Of a stretch of 64,000 nucleotides of DNA, positions 57,724-64,000 are shown piece by piece. The notes beneath the pieces are model-generated. The model worked only from the letters and a program-made list of their open reading frames with translations. It was not told the origin of the DNA and did not search any database. This DNA comes from Aurelia coerulea (lineage: Eukaryota; Cnidaria; Scyphozoa; Semaeostomeae; Ulmaridae), in NCBI GenBank assembly GCA_039566865.1, contig CM076947.1, positions 3,107,501 through 3,171,500 on the forward strand, in the 5' to 3' direction. Made by a program: the position numbers and the translations under genes. The stretch's first letter is position 1. Each line of letters begins with the position of its first letter.

Positions 57724-58927
57724 AAAGAGGCCAATGTGAACTTCATTATGAGGCTAATGTTGATCGCAATGGTGATCGCGATCTTGATTGCAACCCTTGA
57801 TTCAAAGAGTGATTGCTGTGTCCATCAGAGATAATGGCAGACACTTCGCAGTTGGATGGTTCTTTTTGAAACATTTCTCAATAAATGTAATCGAAAGTAT
57901 TTGAATTTCCTTATTTCTGGTAAACTGTGAAATTAATTTTTGGGAGTTTTATCACAGGTTCATTTCGCTGTTGATTTATCTCTCTTTGAAAAACAGCGTA
58001 TTTTCTTATTGAGAATGCAGCAAAACAACAATCATCTCGTATTTTGCAGAACTTATGTTCCGTTTTGACTTTAAACAACTTTTCTGCGCTTCCCTGTGGT
58101 CTCTGCGTTTTCTCCTGGCATTTTCTCATTTTCTTTGCATTCCATTTTGGTCTTCGTTCAAATCTCTTCATAATAAATGGTATTGTTTATTTGAACGAGA
58201 CAAAATAGTGTGTTACATCAATTTGGCTTCATTCTTTGTTTTATATTCATATACTTTCAATGACAACTTCCGCACGTCATGTAGGATTCTTATTGACGTC
58301 ACATCTGTCAGAATTTCTTCCAGGCAGACTTTGCTGGTTTTTCCTAGAGTTATTTTTGTTGTAGCCTGCGCACAGACTTTACTATTTTGCGGTAAAGTCT
58401 GTGCGCAGGCTATTTTTGTTGTATTGAATGTGCACAGGGAAACTCCAAAATGTGTTGTGCAGAGCACAAAAGTAGTGAGACAATATAGGCGTCTTTGTGA
58501 TATTGCATCTAGGATTTTACGCAGCAAACAGGATTGTATTCTGGAGACAAAGCTTTGAAAATTAATCTGCAAGTTCAATGGGCCTAAACTGAGGTGAATT
58601 TTACTTAATGCACAAAATCTCGTACACCTTTGGCAACATCCTTTTGTTTTCAAGAAAAATCCATCATAACTTTATAGTCACATTTGAAATGAAAGATGTC
58701 CAAAAAACCGTTACCTGATACCAAAAGTGGGAATAACAGTATACGCAGAAAACATAATATCCAAATGCTAAGCTAAGTAATTGGTAATCTTGTTTCCCCA
58801 GCTCCACTGCTATGTGTCTGCCATTGTTTCTGATGCACATGGCAATCACTCTTTGAATCAAGAGTGGCAATCAAGATAAAGATCACTATTGCGATCAACA
58901 TTAGCCTCATATTGAAGTTCACCTTGG
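57724..58927. mobile_element. 1.2-kb inverted-repeat element B in the right terminal repeat
   Basis: Ends AAAGAGGCCAATGTGAACTT and (reverse complement, including 7 flanking bases) AAAGAGGCCAAGGTGAACTT continue for about 90 bp (GAGGCTAATGTTGATCGCAA). Absent from the left terminal repeat, which shows the empty site. No credible gene inside; it holds the 51-bp hairpin at 58362. Confidence 0.75.
58362..58412. mobile_element. 51-bp minimal hairpin element with 9-bp TSD
   Basis: TAGCCTGCGCACAGACTTTAC, nine loop bases, then its exact reverse complement, flanked by TTTTTGTTG on both sides (58353-58361 and 58413-58421). The TAGCCTG ends and the 9-bp duplication match the Academ-like element at 33673. 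It appears to be little more than two fused terminal repeats. Confidence 0.8.
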
Positions 58928-58988
58928 CCTCTTTCTAATATTTTTTGCTTGGGAGGGGTGATGTCCCTAGCGGCGAGTGTACACAAAG

Positions 58989-59580
58989 GAGCCCATCCCC
59001 CCACTTCATCAGTTGAACTACTTCCTTCGCAACCTAGATGCTATTGGGGGAATTAGGGCAAGAACAGAAAAATTTAAATATAGATTCTATCATGACTGCA
59101 TATCTGAATGGAATAAACTCGATCCTGAAATCAGGCTTGCCCCATCCGTTGCTGTTTTTAAGACAAAGCTTCTTTCAATAATTTGCCCCCCTACAACATC
59201 TGTCTTTGGTATTCATAACCCAATAGGCCTATCGTATCTTTCCCAAATAAGGGTCAGTCTCAGCAAACTAAATTTCCACAAATTTAAGCACAACTTCAGG
59301 GACACCGTAAACCCGATGTGCCCAACGAATGACGGTATTGAGGACATGGAGCACTTTCTGTTGCTTTGCCCTTCATTTGATAGTCAACGACGAGATCTTC
59401 TCGCTGGAGTTTCAGATGCATTACGACCATTTGTTGAAAGCAAAAGCCTTTCTAACAACGTTATTGTACAATTTTTTTTATATGGTGATAAAGACCTTTC
59501 AAGTGACGCTAATAAAAGTATACTCGAGCTGACTTTAGATTTCATCCACAAAACAGGTTGGTTTGTTGAGTATTCTATAT
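58989..59580 (+). pseudogene. Non-LTR reverse-transcriptase C-terminal region
   Basis: Open frame with PPLHQLNYFLRNLDAIGGIR, FYHDCISEWNKLDPEIRLAP, SVAVFKTKLLSIICPPTTSV, GLSYLSQIRVSLSKLNFHKF, and the terminal cysteine motif CPTNDGIEDMEHFLLLCPSF. This is the typical thumb and C-terminal region of cnidarian CR1/Jockey-like LINE reverse transcriptases. It begins directly at the right edge of the 13.9-kb element. The polymerase domain proper is not found on the other side of that element, so the LINE was probably already truncated. Its end runs into the GAGCCTC foldback element. Confidence 0.75.
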
Positions 59581-60292
59581 GTCGAGCCTCGAGCCTTAGA
59601 GCCTTGTGTTTCGAGCCTCGAGCCTTCGAGCCTTGTGTTTCGAGCCTCTAGTCTGGAGCCTCCTTTTTCGAGCCTCGAGCCTTGTATTGCAGGCTACATA
59701 TTGCCTGACTGCATTAAACATAATAACAAATGAGGCGAAATGTTTTAATGAAGGTATATATCAACTAAGAACACAGAAATCTAACAATACCCTAGAAAAC
59801 TATATTTTGAACATGAGATTGAAAGCAACAACGACATAAGAACTTAAGACATAAGAGCCTTTTTCACCCTTGAGAAACCTGTCTTCTCACAATTGTGCTC
59901 ACAGATTTTGCAGCGATTCTTGCTGTTGCCGTGATTCAAATCCTAGCAATTTTAAGTGAGATTTCTGTTGAAATTTGTCATAGGGCTTTAATGGGTCCTT
60001 TTGAAGTCCTTTCAACAAAATTAAATTATCTTTGCCAAAAAATTAGAGCATTAACAATTTATTCAAGCATTGGAGCATTATTATTAACAATTTAAGAAAG
60101 AGACATCTGGTATCAAAAATGGCCTAAAATTTAAGAAACTGGCTGCCAACGCTGGGCCTAAGTTTCTCACAGAAAATAAAGATAAAGTTAAATGATTGAG
60201 GTCTGTTGGCTCATGATATACAACAGGAAGGCTCGAGGCTCGAAACATAAGGCTCGAGGCTCAAAACACAAGGCTCGAAGGCTCAAAGTTTA
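59579..60292. mobile_element. Foldback element with GAGCCTCGAGCC-repeat arms
   Basis: 59579-59693 is tandem TCGAGCCTCGAGCCTTGTGT-like repeats; 60229-60292 is the reverse complement (AAGGCTCGAGGCTCGAAACA). Between them is 535 bp of unique sequence without a supported gene. The left arm interrupts the LINE tail. Target duplication not determined. Confidence 0.65.
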
Positions 60293-60753
60293 GAAACACT
60301 CTGGTTTGTTTAAGATAGATCAAACCATTGTTTCACACCATACATCCACAAAGCAGCCACATAGTCCTTTCATTTTTGTTTCCATTTTTTCGTTTTGTCT
60401 GTATTTTTAAGTAAACATTTGACTTATTACATTTTGTCCCTAGTTTTCGCTAGCAATTTTATCTATTCAGTAGAGTTATTTCACCAAATTATTGAATGTA
60501 ACTGCTCGCTCAAAGAGCGAAAGGTTAAAGTCCAAATGAAAACAAGCGAAATTTACCACAAAATGTAGTCAGTCTAAGTATCGTTTATATGTAGCTTTTC
60601 GTAATTGTATATTTAGGTGTAATTTAGTTTAGTGTTTTATGTCATGACCCTGGGATAGTCATGGGTTCTTGTTTCCCAGGTTATTATGTTAGTTATGTAG
60701 TTAAGTAATTTGTAAGTATAGTCTTAAGTACCTCGTTCTTGTAAATTTTTATA
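60293..60753. other. No feature seen
   Basis: A+T-rich and non-coding by eye. Confidence 0.4.
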
Positions 60754-62337
60754 TTGAATATTGCAAAAAAACAACCATCCCCATCATTGCCTGCACCATC
60801 ATCCACCTCCCTATCCATTCTCATATCCACCACCAAAATATATTGCATCTCCTGCACCATATACACCCAGTCCACGATATCCACGATGTCCACCCACCAA
60901 CATACCATCCATGCAACTCCCTCAACATTCCCTGAACATAGAAATTCCATCATGCTCACATGGCACACAATTTTCGAAGCATCCCCATGCGTTCATTCAA
61001 TCCAAGTACACCATCTCCCCATGCAACGCAGCCATCACCACCAACCAGTACCAACCCACTGAAACCTCAATCACCTCCCCCTCAAGCAGACGCACTTCCT
61101 ACCACAAAAGCAAAGAAGAAGAAGGAGAAGCCACAACCTAACCAATTATCCACGCCAGCACCACCAATTACGCTTCCGGAACCATAGAAAGAAGACGTGT
61201 TTTAGTTTCCTCTGAATTTTATCAAAATTGATATGTTTTAACACAAGTTATATTTACCGTGGATATTTAGTAGTACTATTTGTCCAAGCTCTTTTACATT
61301 TTTTGCTGGTTATTCACGTAATGGATTCAAATGCACACTAGAAATGAGTAAATATACTTTGAATGAAAGAAGAACGTACATCACGATAGTGTCGCCTGTG
61401 GATGAAGTCCCCTCGTGGATTTTGCTCTTTGACAATCATTATGGAAATCACCTAAATCGATTTGATGGCTTTGCAGTGGAAAAAAAGATGATAATGGTAA
61501 GAAGACCTCTTTCTCTATCATTAATCATTCGGCAAAAAAACCAAAGAAGCCAGTTGTCACTTTGACTCTTTATTCAACGGGAACTATCATGGCACAGGGC
61601 CAAGAAACATCATTGTCAATCTGGAAAGAACTTGAAATGGAGAATGTTTTCAAAGTTAAGGAAGGTAGATAAAACCAGAAGATTCTCTTGAAAATTTCAT
61701 TGAAAGACCGCAGATTGTTAGCCCTATTAATCCTCTGCCAGAAAACATTCCACTGCCTAAAGATGACTCTGATTCCGAATCCGAATTAAATATCGATACC
61801 AATCACATCATCAAAATGAAAGCAAACCCATCAGATAAGTACTCCCAAGCTCACACTTTAGATAAAATACTTGATCGCTTGGTTAATCTAGAAAATGATA
61901 ATATAAATCTTAAAATCACAATTACGCAGTTGACATCAGACTGATCCGAAAATGTCGTTGAAATCTTGACTTTAAAAAATGACAACAAAGCACTGTGCGA
62001 TTCAATCAGTGAACTGAAATCAGCCAAAGTTAAAATCTCCCAACCTACTTGCTGTGAAACGGATACAAATAATCTTCAAAACAAAATTAAATCACTGGAG
62101 AAAAGGTTTGGTGATCTAAAATCAACGGTGACCGACCTAAATAAAGATCATAGTGAATTGCATCAACAGTATTTAAATTTTTTGGAAAATTATAATGATG
62201 GAATTTGTTGCGACAAAACTGGTGAACACCTTTTCCAGAAACGCCTTTCTGCACAATGCAACAGGATGTGCTCGTTGCGCAAGATGATGTGCAAAAACTT
62301 CAAACAAATTTTGATGCCCTTAAAACAAGATGAATGA
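60754..62337 (+). pseudogene. Pro-rich/coiled-coil ORF1- or gag-like gene, broken
   Basis: 60761-61187 encodes His/Pro/Tyr-rich sequence that switches frame near 60960 and ends in a basic Pro-rich tail (TTKAKKKKEKPQPNQLS). 61344-61565 reads YTLNERRTYITIVSPVDEVP and WILLFDNHYGN. 61680-62337 has an acidic linker (PKDDSDSESELNIDTN), then long coiled-coil segments (KILDRLVNLENDNINLKITI, NLQNKIKSLEKRFGDLKST) and cysteines near the end. A stop near 61942 and at least two frame changes break it. The architecture suggests a retrotransposon ORF1/gag, but no motif is diagnostic and a multi-exon host gene cannot be excluded. Confidence 0.35.
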
Positions 62338-64000
62338 TAAGCTCAACCATTTTACCCTGTAGTCTTGAAATGGAAGAGTCAGTTGGCAAAGATCTACTTG
62401 TAAACCTACTAACTTTGTATGTTAAAGTACGATCATTCTCTTATGCTAAAGATGTTATAAATCCATTATAGACAAAGGAAAAAAAAGCAAAATCACGCTC
62501 ATTATGAAATGAGTTACATAAGGCAAGTGATAAGCCAACAGTTGCAGAATGAGGTCAAAGACTGCTCCAGATTTACATTTATTATCACTCATTATTTGTG
62601 TGATTCTACATGGTGTGGATCTAGTTTTTGGATGATTGATTGTCAAATTAAATAGAGCCAGCACAGATTCAAGTTTTTGACGAGTTAGTTGCAGGGTTTG
62701 ACAACAAGAACAGAACTTTGCATAGTGATGGCACATCAAAGAAAGGTCACTCTTTTATTACCTTTGCTATTGTTAATGATGCAGGTAAAAGTTTTGTTGC
62801 TGGATTGCATAAAGATCGCAACTAATCCGCAATTTGCATGCGCCTTGGTTCGTATAGTTGAATGAATCCTGTTGCATCGTGGGAAGGTCTGCTTATCCTC
62901 CTTGGATGTTTGCACCCAAAAAAGTTTGATTCCTATATTCCATAGTTGCGTTACGATGAGCTCACAGTGAATACTTAACAAATCAAAGTGCATACTTAAC
63001 AAATTAAAACATCTCACTGCCCTATTTCTTTCTTGCCGTTTCTTCAACGTGACCTAAAAATCAATAGGTAGATTTTAAACATCAGAGACCCAATTTTGCT
63101 CATTTTACTATATATACCTTCCAAGCGTTGTTAAAATATGATTCATATAGCTTTCTCAGGACACTCTGCCATCATCATCATTATCATTATAAGTACCATC
63201 AACCTTCATCTTTATCTTAATCATCGACACCAAGCCAAGCAGAAGTATAAAAAAGGATAGAAGACTTGAGAAGACCCTAACCATGACGATAGCCCTAACC
63301 CTAGCAAATATATGAATTCAAAAACAAATGTGAAATTACCTGCTTAAACATGTTCGAATTTGCTTGTAGCTGTTCTACTGTTCTTTTTTTTTTGCGGCTA
63401 CATCTTGCGTCTCCGATTCTTCAACTGCATTTGGCTCTTTATAATGTGTAAGACTGTCAAGGTACCAAGACAAACTTCCTGCAACTGCCAACTCCTCAGC
63501 TGTCATGCTCTCCCACATCTCCCGTTTGTTTATCTCCTCCTCTTCAAATTTCTCCCATCACTCTCTTTCCTTTATTGTAAATCCCTGGCTACAACTTCTT
63601 ACCCCGCTTGCAATTACATGAAGACTATTCTGCTGCTGACTCATGCCTCGCGACAATGATGGTTTGCCTGAAGGCAATCCTTCCAGGATGAAGAATGGCT
63701 TTCCTGCGTCATCTCCTTTCCAATCACCTTCAGACGACCAATGGTGATACATCATTCCTACGTTACCATTTTCCTCCAGTTCAAATTCAAAAGAATGTGG
63801 TCGACTATGCTACTTGATCTGTGCAATATGTGGAACCAAGCCAATCCTTTATGGCAAAACATGTCGAATCATTTCTAAGTTATGTGGAAGGCTGTAAGCT
63901 TGTTGGATAAGAGTTGCGAGGCTTGTCAAAGTAACAGTTGTTCTTTTTCGACTTTGAGGCAATGTGACTGAAGAGCTGGAAAATTCAGATGGTTTACATG
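62338..64000. other. No supported gene
   Basis: Short open frames only. Minor ATCATCATC and CCCTAACCCTAGC low-complexity patches occur near 63170 and 63280. Confidence 0.4.

Larger units (their letters stand above)
57372..58981. repeat. Right terminal inverted repeat, split by an insertion
   Basis: 57372-57723 and 58928-58981 together are the reverse complement of 45114-45519. A 1204-bp insertion separates them. The two copies differ at only a few positions (for example ACAATTACGCC against the complement of GGCGTAAATGT). Confidence 0.9.
45112..58983. mobile_element. 13.9-kb inverted-repeat transposon carrying a HECT ligase and an IS3-like integrase
   Basis: Inverted ends TACACTCGCCGCTAGGG (45114 and, reversed, 58981) begin terminal repeats of about 400 bp that match base for base over long stretches. 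CAAAG lies just outside both (45107-45111 and 58984-58988; TCAAAG against ACAAAG if 6 bp), a candidate target duplication. Two convergent spliced genes start just inside the repeats: HECT (ATG 65 bp inside) and integrase (first ATG 171 bp inside). IS3-like DDE enzymes in eukaryotes have been called IS3EU in repeat classifications (from memory), which is the nearest class. Without its nested 1.2-kb insert the element is about 12.7 kb. Confidence 0.8.

Noticed and set aside
33193..58905. Shared 15-mer GATCAACATTAGCCT at 33193 and 58890
   Set aside because: The match stops immediately after TAGCCT and the contexts are different elements; most likely chance.
60754..61062. Ser/Thr/His-rich ORF in the second frame
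   Set aside because: An overlapping frame of the Pro-rich pseudogene; its composition follows from CCA/CAT runs.

Overview
This window looks like eukaryotic, animal, repeat-dense DNA. Genes are split by GT-AG introns, composition is A+T-rich, and almost every recognisable coding fragment comes from a mobile element. The families present (HECT ligase and rva_4-type integrase multicopy genes, DUF6589 proteins, tyrosine recombinases, Transposase_21, hAT, CR1/RTE-like LINE ends, many TA, TAA and TTAA MITEs) fit a cnidarian best, probably an anthozoan. That is an inference from families known to me; no host gene is diagnostic. I found no rRNA, tRNA or CRISPR.

Layout. 1-5.5 kb: hAT debris, a 3.6-kb element with tandem-repeat arms and a 9-bp target duplication, holding a smaller inverted-repeat element that itself holds a piggyBac-like MITE. 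5.5-13.3 kb: a zinc-knuckle ORF1 remnant, a 0.8-kb MITE, a HECT fragment, a zinc-finger/tyrosine-recombinase pseudogene split by a MITE, and a nested TA element. 13.5-20 kb: a Transposase_21 pseudogene, a long palindromic PIF/Harbinger-like MITE and a LINE tail. 20-29 kb: another piggyBac-like element with a palindrome inside, hAT C-terminal debris, a DDE-like gene with one stop, and a possible OB-fold protein. 29-33 kb is mostly empty apart from one intact unknown ORF.

33.2-40.6 kb: a DUF6589-type gene (probable Academ-family transposase) is interrupted inside an exon by a 4.5-kb element, 33673-38169, with TAGCCTG ends and a perfect 9-bp duplication. The insert carries its own DUF6589 C-terminal region and a RecQ-like helicase, so one Academ-like transposon sits inside another.

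45.1-59.0 kb is the most interesting part: a 13.9-kb element bounded by about 400-bp inverted repeats rich in GTCGTGGT motifs. It carries two convergent spliced genes. One (+) encodes a UBZ-like zinc finger, a RING-like finger and a HECT ubiquitin ligase. The other (-) encodes a 490-residue IS3-like DDE integrase (HTH, HTH, D228/D285/E322) whose four exons join in frame. It looks like a large cut-and-paste transposon carrying a ubiquitin ligase. Its HECT gene is broken by a frameshift and a stop beside the catalytic cysteine, while the integrase looks intact. Later insertions fell only in introns, between genes and in the right repeat.

59-64 kb: a LINE reverse-transcriptase tail, a foldback element with GAGCCTC arms, and a decayed Pro-rich/coiled-coil ORF.
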